Source: Brachyspira hampsonii 30446
GTDB lineage: Bacteria; Spirochaetota; Brachyspiria; Brachyspirales; Brachyspiraceae
Length of the DNA stretch: 64,000 nucleotides
Reading direction: 5' to 3'
Assembly: GCF_000316195.1 (NCBI RefSeq)
Contig: NZ_JH994111.1
Span: 307,605-371,604 of the forward strand
The position numbers were made by a program, and so were the translations under genes. Below the pieces are notes generated by a model that had not been told where the DNA came from, did not search any database, and worked only from the letters and a program-made list of their open reading frames with translations. Position 1 is the first letter of the stretch, and every line of letters begins with the position of its first letter. Positions 9,820 to 18,389 of the stretch are shown in pieces.

Positions 9820-9910
9820 TTTTTTATATATTTTAATATTTTTATATAAATAAAAAATCACACTATAGTAAAATATTTTATAATAAATAATAAAATATTT
9901 TAATTTAATA

Positions 9911-9939
9911 TTGACAAAAACATCATATAAATATATAGT
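9911..9939 (+). promoter_or_regulatory. Promoter for the small RNA upstream of the Abi_2 gene
   Basis: TTGACA at 9911-9916 and TATAGT at 9934-9939 are spaced exactly 17 bases, among the best promoter matches in the window. Transcription would begin near 9946. Just upstream, two TAAAATATTTTA palindromes (9869-9880 and 9891-9902) can pair as a hairpin and could be the recG terminator or an operator. Confidence 0.75.
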
Positions 9940-9945
9940 TATATT

Positions 9946-9999
9946 AACAGTACCCCATGCACGTCACTTGATGATGTGGACCATTTGGGGACATTTTTT
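9946..9999 (+). ncRNA. Short structured RNA preceding an AbiF-like HEPN gene (candidate)
   Basis: From the predicted start near 9946, the RNA contains GTACCCC (9950-9956), which can pair with GGGGAC (9987-9992) around a bulged A. An inner stem GTCAC/GTGGAC encloses a loop of about 8 bases. A run of six T (9994-9999) follows at once, so the outer stem could act as an intrinsic terminator and give an RNA of about 54 nt. The layout of promoter, compact RNA and Abi_2 gene resembles the RNA motifs reported upstream of abiF/abiD-type genes (ARRPOF and related). That match is from memory of the layout, not a covariance search. Confidence 0.6.
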
Positions 10000-10014
10000 A
10001 TTTATGGTCATTTT

Positions 10015-10905
10015 ATGGATATAAAACATCCTTATAAATATGAAGAACAGCTTCAAAAATTAAAAGATAGAGGCTGTATTATTAATGATGATAAAAAATG
10101 TATATCTATACTTGAATCAGTAAATTATTATAATTTTAGTGCTTATTTTTTACCTTTCAAACAAAGTAACGGAAGTTATATTAATGGTACTTCATTTGAA
10201 AAAGTTTTTAATATTTATGAGTTTGATAGAAAACTGCATACTATATTATTTAATGCATTAGAAGAGATATATATTTTTATTCGTGCTAAAATATCATATT
10301 ATCATGTTCATAAATATGGAGCATTAGGATATTTAGATGAAACAAATTTTTATAATAAAAATGATGATTTAAAAGATATAAATAAAAAGATAGAGTATCA
10401 TAAAAAATTTATAGAAAACTTTAAAAGAGAAGTAAATAATAATAAAGTATTATTCGTTAAACATTATATAGATAAATATAATTCTAATTTTCCAATATGG
10501 GCAGCAACAAAAATATTTACTTTTGGTATGTTATCAATTTTTTTTGCTAATTTGAAATTAGAGGATCAGAAAATATTAGCAAAGGATATGTATAACATTA
10601 CGGCTTATAAATTAGAAAGTTGGCTTCGTTGCTGTACGGACTTAAGAAATATTTGTGCTCATCATGGAAGACTTTATTATAGAATTTTTCCATCTATTCC
10701 AAAACAAATGAATAATTTAGATAATAATTCAGAGAGAAAGTTATGGGGAGCTATATTATCAGTTAAAGAATTATATCCTTTTAAAGAAAAGTGGAATGAT
10801 GAAATATTACACAATTTTATTAATCTTATTGATGAATATAAAAATGATATAGATTTTGTTCACATAGGATTTCCAGAAAAATGGAAAGATTATTTAAAAA
10901 AGTAG
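10015..10905 (+). CDS. Abi_2 family (AbiD/AbiF-like) HEPN protein
   Basis: The product has 296 residues. The N-terminus (KYEEQLQKLKDRGCIINDD, then YYNFSAYFLPF) and the middle (FDRKLHTILFNALEEIYIFIRAKISYY) match the Abi_2 family of abortive-infection proteins. Residues 211-217 are RNICAHH, the R-x4-H motif of HEPN ribonucleases. Such proteins are thought to cut RNA or otherwise stop growth on phage infection. I choose the ATG at 10015 because it begins the conserved domain. A GTG-started frame from 9976 would run through the RNA hairpin. No Shine-Dalgarno is visible before 10015, so translation may be weak or coupled to the RNA structure. The gene stands alone between recG and a repeat, as expected of a defence cassette. 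Confidence 0.85.
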   Translation: MDIKHPYKYEEQLQKLKDRGCIINDDKKCISILESVNYYNFSAYFLPFKQSNGSYINGTSFEKVFNIYEFDRKLHTILFNALEEIYIFIRAKISYYHVHKYGALGYLDETNFYNKNDDLKDINKKIEYHKKFIENFKREVNNNKVLFVKHYIDKYNSNFPIWAATKIFTFGMLSIFFANLKLEDQKILAKDMYNITAYKLESWLRCCTDLRNICAHHGRLYYRIFPSIPKQMNNLDNNSERKLWGAILSVKELYPFKEKWNDEILHNFINLIDEYKNDIDFVHIGFPEKWKDYLKK

Positions 10906-10931
10906 TTATTATATTATGTAATTTTATTTAA

Positions 10932-11260
10932 ATAACCCACCCTTTATATTTTATTGTTTTATTTATAAATTTTAATTTTTATTATTTTTATAGCCTATTT
11001 AAAAATTAAGGCACCCACCCAAGCGTATATTAAATTTAAAAATCTTTCTCCACGCACGGTTAGCTGAATTTTATATATAATTAAAATTAGAATTTAAAAT
11101 TAATTTACATTTTTAATTTTACTCTGCGTGCGTTATGAAGATTATGAGTTTAAATAAAACTAGGGCGGGCGTTATAATAGCAGTAAAAGTAAATAAAGAA
11201 AAATAATACAATAATAACAAATAAAAATTTTAAATTATAATGGGCGGGGAGTTAGAATAA
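10932..11260. repeat. Mirrored G-rich/C-rich motif repeat (family 2, two arms)
   Basis: The right arm carries GCGTGCGTTATGAAG (11126), GGGCGGGC (11163) and GGGCGGGGAGTTAG (11242). The left arm carries the complement in mirror order: CCCACCC (10936), CACCCACCCAAGCG (11012) and CACGCACGG (11051). Intervals are about 37 and 79 bases on the right and about 35 and 76 on the left. The centre is AT-rich. This fills the gap between the Abi_2 gene and the next lipoprotein gene. No coding frame is supported. Confidence 0.65.
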
Positions 11261-11270
11261 AGTTAAAAAT

Positions 11271-11296
11271 ATAAAAACCCCATTAAATAATGAGGC
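11271..11296 (-). terminator. Intrinsic terminator of the lipoprotein gene
   Basis: On the minus strand, CCTCATT and AATGGGG pair around a short A/T loop and are followed by TTTTTAT. It lies about 40 bases beyond the stop codon at 11338. Confidence 0.65.
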
Positions 11297-11337
11297 TTTT
11301 ATATTTAAAGTAAATAATTATTACACTATTATAATCT

Positions 11338-12012
11338 CTATCTATGTTCATCAAAAAAATTAATAACTAATTTTATAATAAAAAATAAAATAGGATAATA
11401 AATAAAAGGTAATATAAGAGCAAGAAAAAATCCGCTGCTGGTTCTTATTGGATATATAAACATAGAAGCAAGCAATATAAATGGAAAAAATAAAATTCCT
11501 AATATTACTATAAATATCCATTTTATTATGGTTAATAATAGAGAAGTTTTTGTCATTTTAGCTTGCACATTGACATCGTATAATATTTCTTTGTTTTCTA
11601 TATTTTTATTTGTGAATGTAGTTTTTAATTTAAAATATAAATTAAAAGCATTAGTATGCATATTTGTTATTTTATAAAAAGAGTTTGATCTTAAGTTTAT
11701 TTTAACTCCTTTTTCATAAAAAGTTTCATTCTTTTCTAATGTAAAATCTGAAATATTAAAATTTAAATTTTGATTATTTGATACACTTACTAATTGAGTT
11801 TTATCAATTTCTAATTTTTGATTTAAGTAAATAATGATTTTAGGCATTTTACTTTTTGAAAAATTATTTGTGTATATAGTCATTTCTGAAGCAGTAATTT
11901 TTCCCACAGATATATCTGTACCTGTTTCTTCATTGCTTACACTTACATAATTACCTGAACAGCTTATTATTAATGTTAGTAAAAAAATTAATACTATAAT
12001 AATTTTTTTCAT
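11338..12012 (-). CDS. Lipoprotein with C-terminal membrane helices, function unknown
   Basis: The product has 224 residues. The N-terminus MKKIIIVLIFLLTLIISC is a lipoprotein signal with Cys at residue 18. Residues 19-150 are a hydrophilic, beta-rich domain with no motif I recognise. The last 70 residues hold two or three strongly hydrophobic helices, which is unusual for a lipoprotein and suggests the body is anchored at both ends. GGAG lies about 8 bases before the ATG. The gene is monocistronic, with a terminator downstream and a MITE-like element upstream. Confidence 0.65.
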   Translation of the reverse strand: MKKIIIVLIFLLTLIISCSGNYVSVSNEETGTDISVGKITASEMTIYTNNFSKSKMPKIIIYLNQKLEIDKTQLVSVSNNQNLNFNISDFTLEKNETFYEKGVKINLRSNSFYKITNMHTNAFNLYFKLKTTFTNKNIENKEILYDVNVQAKMTKTSLLLTIIKWIFIVILGILFFPFILLASMFIYPIRTSSGFFLALILPFIYYPILFFIIKLVINFFDEHR

Positions 12013-12032
12013 ATAATCTCCTTAATATTATT

Positions 12033-12342
12033 AGATCTGTTGCAATTTTGTACGTACATATAGTGATATTATTATATAATAAATTTAAAAATAATATTTA
12101 TAGTTTTAATAATTGGGGCTTTGCCTACGAAGTACACAGTCGTGCCAAACCCCACTTCTTTTGTGACGCTGTCCGCCTTCGGTGTGGCACAAAGAAGCAA
12201 AAAGACTGCATTTTTATATCTTATTTGGATAAAATTATATTACATTTAAAACAAAAAATAATATATAAAACTACTATAAATAAAACTTATATTATATATT
12301 TTTAATCATAACTGTATAAAAATACAAAATTGCAACAGGTCT
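12033..12342. mobile_element. MITE-like element with variant ends, family 1, copy E
   Basis: The ends are AGATCTGTTGCAATTTTGTA (12033-12052) and its near-perfect inverse TACAAAATTGCAACAGGTCT (12323-12342). They differ from those of copies A-D beyond the first few bases. ATT flanks both sides (12030-12032 and 12343-12345). The core lies in the opposite orientation to copies A-D but is clearly the same module: TTGGGGCTTTGCCTACGAAG through AAAAAGACTGCATTTTTAT. Confidence 0.75.
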
Positions 12343-12386
12343 ATTATCTATATTATACTTTCTCACTATGACAAAAAATGTCGTAT

Positions 12387-12426
12387 AAAAAAGAAGCCCC
12401 ATTAAAAAATAGGACTTCTTTTATTT
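12387..12426 (-). terminator. Intrinsic terminator of the phosphohexomutase gene
   Basis: On the minus strand, GAAGTCCTATT pairs with AATGGGGCTTC around a T-rich loop, followed by six T. It begins about 50 bases after the stop at 12477. Confidence 0.7.
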
Positions 12427-12476
12427 TATTATTACTAATGCAAATTATAAAGTTTATAGCTAGCAATAATAAAAAA

Positions 12477-14168
12477 TTATTCTTTAATAAACTTTTTGAA
12501 ATTAGCTACTTTTTCTTTGGCTACAGTAAGTCTCTTATCTTTACTTTCTTTTACGCAAACCTCAAAATAGAATTTTATCTTAGGCTCAGTACCAGAAGGT
12601 CTTATAGTAATTTTTGTTTTATCAGCAAGTATGTATTGAAGTACATTAGATTTTGGAAGAGTGATATCTTTTATTTTTTTACCTGTATTATCATAAACTT
12701 CTTTTTTCTCATAGTCGCTTATAGTTTCTACTTGCACTCCTGAAATCTCTTTAGGTAAATTGTTTCTGTAATAAGTCATCAAATCAGATATAGCCTTAGC
12801 TCCGTCAGCACCTTTTTTTGTAATTGATATAGTCTCTTCATAGAAGTATCCATATTTTTCATAGATGCTTTCTAAATAATCAGCTAAAGTGATGTTGTTA
12901 TCTTTACAGTAAGCAAGCACTTCAGCAAGCATCAAACAAGAACTAACACCGTCTTTATCGCGTACATTTGAATTAATACAGTATCCGAAACTCTCTTCAA
13001 ATCCGAATAAATATGTACCTTCTTTATCTCTTTCTATAACATCAGCAATCCATTTAAAACCTGTAAGTACATCGTAAATCTTAACATTATTAGCATCAGC
13101 AATAGCCCTAGCTAGTTCAGTTGTTACTATTGTTTTTACTATGTACGGATTTTTAATATTTTTTTTGTTTGTGATGAGATAGTATGCCATTATGGATCCT
13201 ATCTGATTACCTGTAAGATACATATAGCTTCCATCTTTAGTAAGCAAAGCACATCCCATTCTGTCGCAGTCTGGGTCGGTACCCATAACAAGTTCTGCAC
13301 CTATCTCTTTAGCTTTATTAACGGCTATCTGCAATGCTTCAGGATTTTCTGGGTTAGGAGATTCTACAGTAGGAAAATTTCCGTCTGGAGGCTGAGCACC
13401 TTCTAATGTTGTTAAATTTGTAAAACCAGCCTTTCTTAAAGCCATAGGAACCATTTTGTATCCAGAACCATGAATTGGGGTATAAACTATTTTTATATCA
13501 TGATGTTTTTTAATGATGTCTGGATTAACTAAATATACCATCAAATCATTCATGTATTTATCTTCAATATCTTTTCCTATTATAGTAATTTTTGAAGAGT
13601 CGCCCATTTTTACTTCTTCAGGCTTAACTTTTAATACTTCATCTATGATATTTTTGTCATGAGGCGGTATAACCTGAGCTCCGTCAGTCCAATAAACTTT
13701 ATATCCATTATATTCCTTAGGGTTATGACTAGCAGTAACAACTATTCCTGCAATACAGCCTAAACTTCTAACAGCATAAGAAAGAAGTGAAATAGGGTGA
13801 ATATCATCATATAAATAAACTTTTATTCCGTTTGAAGAAAGTATCTCAGCAGCAGCTTTTGAAAATACATCAGAATTATTTCTTGAATCATATCCTATAG
13901 CAACTTTATAATCACTTCCGCCTTGTTTTAATATATAATTAGCTAAACCTTGAGTGGCAACTCCAACAGTGTATTTATTCATTCTGTTAGTACCAACTCC
14001 CATTATACCTCTAAGTCCGCCTGTACCAAACTCCAAATCTCTGTAAAATGCATCTGTTAATTCTTTTTCATTACCTGCATCTAATAATGCTTTAATTTCT
14101 TTTTTTGTTTCTTCATCATAAGGACCGTTAAGCCATGAATCTATTCTTGCTTTTACTTCTTGTTCCAT
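12477..14168 (-). CDS. Phosphoglucomutase/phosphomannomutase (alpha-D-phosphohexomutase)
   Basis: The product has 563 residues. It interconverts hexose 1- and 6-phosphates and links glycolysis to glycogen and surface-sugar synthesis. Domain 1 opens with FGTGGLRGIMGVGTNRMN and carries the phosphoserine loop GIVVTASHNPKEYNGYK. The Mg2+ loop is GTDPDCDRMG. The sugar-binding loop GFEESFGYC and the C-terminal phosphate loop TIRPSGTEPKIKFYFEV are all present. The length fits the long PGM/PMM group that includes B. subtilis PgcA. The ATG at 14168 has AGAGGTG 6-8 bases upstream; a GTG three codons earlier is less likely. The GH57 branching enzyme at 26.2 kb may act in the same glucan pathway. Confidence 0.93.
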   Translation of the reverse strand: MEQEVKARIDSWLNGPYDEETKKEIKALLDAGNEKELTDAFYRDLEFGTGGLRGIMGVGTNRMNKYTVGVATQGLANYILKQGGSDYKVAIGYDSRNNSDVFSKAAAEILSSNGIKVYLYDDIHPISLLSYAVRSLGCIAGIVVTASHNPKEYNGYKVYWTDGAQVIPPHDKNIIDEVLKVKPEEVKMGDSSKITIIGKDIEDKYMNDLMVYLVNPDIIKKHHDIKIVYTPIHGSGYKMVPMALRKAGFTNLTTLEGAQPPDGNFPTVESPNPENPEALQIAVNKAKEIGAELVMGTDPDCDRMGCALLTKDGSYMYLTGNQIGSIMAYYLITNKKNIKNPYIVKTIVTTELARAIADANNVKIYDVLTGFKWIADVIERDKEGTYLFGFEESFGYCINSNVRDKDGVSSCLMLAEVLAYCKDNNITLADYLESIYEKYGYFYEETISITKKGADGAKAISDLMTYYRNNLPKEISGVQVETISDYEKKEVYDNTGKKIKDITLPKSNVLQYILADKTKITIRPSGTEPKIKFYFEVCVKESKDKRLTVAKEKVANFKKFIKE

Positions 14169-14282
14169 TATACACACCTCTATTTAATAATTATTTTAAA
14201 TAAATTTAATAAAAAATTTAATAATGTATATATAAATTATAGTATACAAAAAGTATATAATCAAGTAAAATATTTAATTATA

Positions 14283-14978
14283 TTATTGCGGCATAGAAGC
14301 AGCATAATGTATTGCAGTCCAAGCTACTCCCATAAAATTATCCCATCTTCCATCTTGAGAATCAGTTTTAACATTTGGAAGATATAAGTCTGTAGGTTTA
14401 ATAGAAGCAAAAGCTGAAGTTGTAAGAGCAGTTGGGGAAGTTCCTAAATATTCAACATTTTTAAGAGAAGTACAGTTTTCAAAGCTAGTATCATTTATTT
14501 TTATTGTACTGCTTGATATTTGAATATTAACTAAAGCTTTGCAGTCTTTAAAAAAGTTTGCAGTTATTTGTTCAGCTGTAGCCATTATTACTGTTTTTAA
14601 TGCGGAAGCTCCTTCAAGTGTAAAATTATATGATGTCTCAAAAGAAGCGGCTGATAAATCTAATATAATATCTTTTTCATTTTGTGTAACATTTTTTATT
14701 TTATCAAAAATATCAGAGGAACTATCTATATATCCTCTAACAGTTATAAGATTTTGTCCTGTTTCTTTTTTATTATTTTCTAAAGCATTTTTTATTTCTT
14801 CTTCTGTGGATTCATTTCCTATTATATATATTTTTTCATTCACTTGATTATTATTTACTTGATTATTATTAGTAGTATTATATGCTTGATTATTATTGCT
14901 GTCATCGTATGGAGAAATGAGTTTATAATTACATGAATATATTATAAAAGAAAGCAGTATTATAACTAATATTTTCAA
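14283..14978 (-). CDS. BspA-type leucine-rich-repeat lipoprotein (short paralogue)
   Basis: The product has 231 residues with a lipoprotein signal (LLSFIIYSC, Cys16) and an Asn/Gln-rich linker. Only about two BspA-like repeats remain, for example LKTVIMATAEQITANFFKDCKALVNI. The end TDLYLPNVKTDSQDGRWDNF followed by MGVAWTAIHYAASMPQ is shared with the three genes upstream on this strand. Proteins with these repeats are usually surface-exposed and bind host matrix or other cells; here that is inference. It is the last gene of the surface cluster, 28 bases after its neighbour. Confidence 0.75.
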   Translation of the reverse strand: MKILVIILLSFIIYSCNYKLISPYDDSNNNQAYNTTNNNQVNNNQVNEKIYIIGNESTEEEIKNALENNKKETGQNLITVRGYIDSSSDIFDKIKNVTQNEKDIILDLSAASFETSYNFTLEGASALKTVIMATAEQITANFFKDCKALVNIQISSSTIKINDTSFENCTSLKNVEYLGTSPTALTTSAFASIKPTDLYLPNVKTDSQDGRWDNFMGVAWTAIHYAASMPQ

Positions 14979-15006
14979 TTTATTTCTCCAAAGTTATTTT
15001 TTATTA

Positions 15007-16008
15007 TTAGGGCATATTTTTACCATAAAATATTTTATCCTTTTCCCAAGTATAGTTAAAAAAACTTTCCCAACTAGAATCGCTTGATGCATTAGGCAGA
15101 TATAAATCTTTAGGCTTAGAATTTTCAACATATCCGTCAAATACATTTCCATTTTTTATTTGTATATTATTAACATTATCACCAAGATACTCTACATCAC
15201 TTAAAGAAGAGCAGTCTCCAAATGAATATCCGTATATATATTTCAAACTACTAGGCAAACTTATTTTTGTTAATGATTTACAGCTAATAAAAGCTGATGG
15301 TAGTATGTATGTTAATTTAGATGTAAAGTTAATGTCATAAAGAGAATAGCAGTAAGCAAATGATTCAATATTTATTATTGTCAAAGTATCAGGCAATACA
15401 ACAGAAGTAAGGCTTATACAGTTATAAAATACTTTATTTGCTATTGCAGTTATTTTTGTTTTGCTTAAATCGGCTTTTGTTAATTTTATACATTTATTAA
15501 AAGATGATGTTTTTATTGTTTCTATTGATGAAGGAAAATTAATTTCACTAAGCGTAGAACAATTCTCAAATGCACTTTCTCCTATTGTTTTTATAGTTTC
15601 AGGTAATTTTATTGCAGCTATATTGTTATTATCTTTGAAAGCATTGTCTTTTATTTCTGTAACTGTAGTTCTGCTTATATCAAGTGCAACACCATATTTG
15701 CTGTATTCTGTTTTTTCTATTATTTTATTTATTGTTTCTATTGTGCTGTTTTTATCTATATTATCTCCTGTGTCTTGCAAAAATATTGCATAATATCCGT
15801 ATTTATCAAAATATTCCTGCATTTTATTTTCTATTTCTGTTTCCTGAGTATCAGATTTAATAATATAATATTCATCTATATTTTCTGGAATTGATGAGGA
15901 TATATTTTGATTATTATTATAATCTATATTAAGAGGAGATGTAGCCTTATAATTACTGCATGAGATTAAAAATAAAATATATATAAAAAAGAGTTTTATT
16001 TTAAACAT
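15007..16008 (-). CDS. BspA-type leucine-rich-repeat lipoprotein
   Basis: About 333 residues from the preferred start at 16008 (MFKIKLFFIYILFLISC), which puts the lipobox Cys at residue 17 and aligns with the paralogues. A frame open to 16146 would add 46 hydrophobic residues and is unlikely. After SNYKATSPLN and an acidic domain come about six repeats of the pattern LxxIxLPxxLxxIxxxxFxxCxxL. The C-terminus has the shared LYLPNASSDSSWESFFNYTW motif. The product would be exported and lipid-anchored. A weak TAAGG lies 14-19 bases before the ATG, so the start is not certain. Confidence 0.75.
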   Translation of the reverse strand: MFKIKLFFIYILFLISCSNYKATSPLNIDYNNNQNISSSIPENIDEYYIIKSDTQETEIENKMQEYFDKYGYYAIFLQDTGDNIDKNSTIETINKIIEKTEYSKYGVALDISRTTVTEIKDNAFKDNNNIAAIKLPETIKTIGESAFENCSTLSEINFPSSIETIKTSSFNKCIKLTKADLSKTKITAIANKVFYNCISLTSVVLPDTLTIINIESFAYCYSLYDINFTSKLTYILPSAFISCKSLTKISLPSSLKYIYGYSFGDCSSLSDVEYLGDNVNNIQIKNGNVFDGYVENSKPKDLYLPNASSDSSWESFFNYTWEKDKIFYGKNMP

Positions 16009-16347
16009 TCTTAAAATATTTATCCTTATAATTTCCATGCATTTTATTTCATATGTAAAAAAAATCAATAACAAAAATAAAAAAAATTGATTTATGAATA
16101 TAATAATTTTGATAATATTTAAGTATAGATAAAACAAAATATACAAATTTTTAAGTTCGTAAATTTTTTATTGTTTTTTACATAGCATACCTACAAATGC
16201 ATATATATAATTTGTGTACTTTCAGATATTAAAAAAACTATATTTACAAATTATAGTTATATATGTTTGTATATGTATAAAATAGCCGAATCTGATTTTT
16301 ATACTTGTTTAATAATATATAAATACCGCTGCGATATTATTTCATTA
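16009..16347. other. Gene-free AT-rich interval inside the surface cluster
   Basis: About 340 bases between two LRR genes. I see no convincing promoter, hairpin or short gene. It may hold the promoter for the last two genes of the cluster, but none stands out. Confidence 0.4.
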
Positions 16348-17337
16348 TTATTCAGACATACTTTGCCCATAATGAATTTTATCAGCCCCCCAAGTAATAC
16401 CTAAAAAGTTATCCCAACTATTACTGCTAGGTGCTTCAGGCACATTAGGAAGATATAAATCAGTAGGTACTGCGGAACTAGTAAATGGAGTATCTGTTAT
16501 AGTAGGAGTATCTCCTAAATATTCTACATTTTTTAAATTAGTGCATGATGCAAATGATGAAGCATCAATAGATGTTAAACTAGAAGGTAATGATATATTT
16601 ACAAGACTGCTGCAGTTTTGAAATACATTAGCACCTATTTTTTCTAATTTGTCATTTAGTTTAATTGAAGTAAGTGAAATACAATTATCAAATGTTGATG
16701 TTTCTAATGATGTGATATTTGGAGGAAGTACTACATTGTTTAATTTCTTACAATTATAAAATGCTTTATTTGCTATAGTTTTAAGATTATCATTAAAAAT
16801 TACTGTCTGAAGTTCACTGCATCCTGCAAATGAATGATGTCTTAATACTGATAAATTAGAAGGAAGAGTTACATTAGTTAATGAAGTACATCCCTGAAAT
16901 GCTGATATTGCTATTTCTTCTAATGTATCCGGAAAAACTACGGCACTTAATGTGGCTGAACTCATAAATGCTTCTTGAGGTATACTAGCAAGTGTAGTTC
17001 TGCTTAAATCAACTTCTATTTTTTGCTCTTTGTAGTACTCTTTATTTATAATTTGTTTTATATATTCTAATGTTTTTGAGCTATTTATATCACCTTTTAC
17101 TATTATTTTATATTTATTAAATTCTTTATAATATTCTCTCATATTATATTCTATATCAAAATCAGTGGCATCAGGTCCTACTGCATATAAATCATCATTA
17201 ATATTAATAGTATTATCATTGTTATTAATATTATTATTACTATTACTGTTATAAGGTGATGTTGCCTTATAGTTACTGCATGAAATGAATAATGATGATA
17301 TAAATATTGATAATAGTAAAATAATTCTTATAAACAT
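16348..17337 (-). CDS. BspA-type leucine-rich-repeat lipoprotein
   Basis: The product has 329 residues. The signal peptide MFIRIILLLSIFISSLFISC ends in a lipobox with Cys20, followed by SNYKATSPYN and an Asn-rich linker. The segment VGPDATDFDIEYNMREYYKE is nearly identical in the next paralogue (17445-18362). About six BspA/LRR_5 repeats follow, such as LEEIAISAFQGCTSLTNVTL. The C-terminus is LYLPNVPEAPSSNSWDNFLG followed by ITWGADKIHYGQSMSE. The conserved N- and C-terminal blocks with variable repeats suggest recent duplication. It is likely an exported surface protein; the ligand is unknown. Confidence 0.8.
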   Translation of the reverse strand: MFIRIILLLSIFISSLFISCSNYKATSPYNSNSNNNINNNDNTININDDLYAVGPDATDFDIEYNMREYYKEFNKYKIIVKGDINSSKTLEYIKQIINKEYYKEQKIEVDLSRTTLASIPQEAFMSSATLSAVVFPDTLEEIAISAFQGCTSLTNVTLPSNLSVLRHHSFAGCSELQTVIFNDNLKTIANKAFYNCKKLNNVVLPPNITSLETSTFDNCISLTSIKLNDKLEKIGANVFQNCSSLVNISLPSSLTSIDASSFASCTNLKNVEYLGDTPTITDTPFTSSAVPTDLYLPNVPEAPSSNSWDNFLGITWGADKIHYGQSMSE

Positions 17338-17444
17338 TTTTTAGACTCCTTAAATAATAATTAATAAAATAACAAATCAATATTTTTTATTTTATTAATA
17401 TTATTTATACCCACATATTACTATTATAAATATAACATTTTTTA

Positions 17445-18362
17445 TTATTTTGGTATACTGCTTCCGTAATTTATTTGTGTCCAAGTAATGCCCAAGAAAT
17501 TATCCCAACTATTATCTCCAGGGTCTGATGCAACATTTGGAAGATATAAATTCTTTAGTTGATCTACTCCATTTAATGTTACAGCAGCTATAGTACCTGT
17601 TTTTGTTCCAGCATATTCCAAATTAGCAAGTTTACTACAGCCGTTAAAACTGTCCGCATCTAAAGTGGTTAATGATTCAGGAAAAGATATAGAGGTCAAT
17701 GCAGTACATCCGCTAAAGGCATTAGCCCCAATCGTAGTTAATTTATTATTTAAAGTAACTGTAGAAAGAGCAGTACATCCGTTAAAAGCATTATCTCCGA
17801 TTGTAGTTAATTCACTATTTAAAGTAACTGCAGAAAGAGCAGTACAGCCATCAAAAGCATTGGCTTCAATTGTAGTTAACTTACTATTAAAACTAACTGT
17901 AGAAAGAGCAGTACATCCGCTGAAAGCAGATGCCTTTATAGAAGCAGCATCACTAGGCAGATATATTGCTTTTAAAGTTGTACTATCTTTAAAAGTATCA
18001 GCTGTTATTTCTGTTAAAGTTGTTTTAGTCAAATCTACTTCTATTTCAGCATTAGCAGTTTTGTAGTAGTCTTTATTCATTATTGTTTTTACATAAGTTA
18101 ATGTACTAGTTTTTGATATGTCTCCTGATATAATTATCTTGTATATGCCGAATTTTTCTTTATACATTCTCATATTATATTCTATATCAAAATCGGTTGC
18201 ATCAGGTCCTGATATAAAATTATCTTCGCTAATATCAGTAGTAGTAGTAGAATCAGTAGCGGTATTAGAATCAGAACCAAAAGGATTAATAACTTTATAA
18301 TTACTGCATGAAATAGTAAATAGTAAAAATGCGATTAAAAAATATTTAATGTTGTTTTTCAT
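17445..18362 (-). CDS. BspA-type leucine-rich-repeat lipoprotein with near-identical repeats
   Basis: The product has 305 residues with a lipobox at FLLFTISC and a Ser/Thr/Asp-rich linker. Four consecutive 23-residue repeats of the form LTTIGANAFSGCTALSTVTL are nearly identical in both protein and DNA, more so than in the paralogues, which points to recent repeat expansion or gene conversion. The C-terminal block LYLPNVASDPGDNSWDNFLG is shared. It begins 27 bases after the first barrel-protein gene (18390), so it is probably transcribed with the outer-membrane genes from the promoter near 21970. Confidence 0.8.
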   Translation of the reverse strand: MKNNIKYFLIAFLLFTISCSNYKVINPFGSDSNTATDSTTTTDISEDNFISGPDATDFDIEYNMRMYKEKFGIYKIIISGDISKTSTLTYVKTIMNKDYYKTANAEIEVDLTKTTLTEITADTFKDSTTLKAIYLPSDAASIKASAFSGCTALSTVSFNSKLTTIEANAFDGCTALSAVTLNSELTTIGDNAFNGCTALSTVTLNNKLTTIGANAFSGCTALTSISFPESLTTLDADSFNGCSKLANLEYAGTKTGTIAAVTLNGVDQLKNLYLPNVASDPGDNSWDNFLGITWTQINYGSSIPK

Positions 18363-18389
18363 AAAAATAACCCCTGTATTATAATGTAT

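Noticed and set aside
9976-10014. Upstream GTG start for the Abi_2 gene
   Set aside because: It would translate the small-RNA hairpin and T-run, and adds residues not in the family.
12048-12305. Plus-strand frame of 85 codons
   Set aside because: It lies within MITE-like copy E and its product resembles the chance frames of the other cores.
12378-12743. Plus-strand hydrophobic frame
   Set aside because: It is antisense to the end of the phosphohexomutase gene and its terminator.
17665-18066. Long plus-strand frame antisense to an LRR gene
   Set aside because: It arises from the repetitive codons of the opposite gene; no start signals and repetitive composition.
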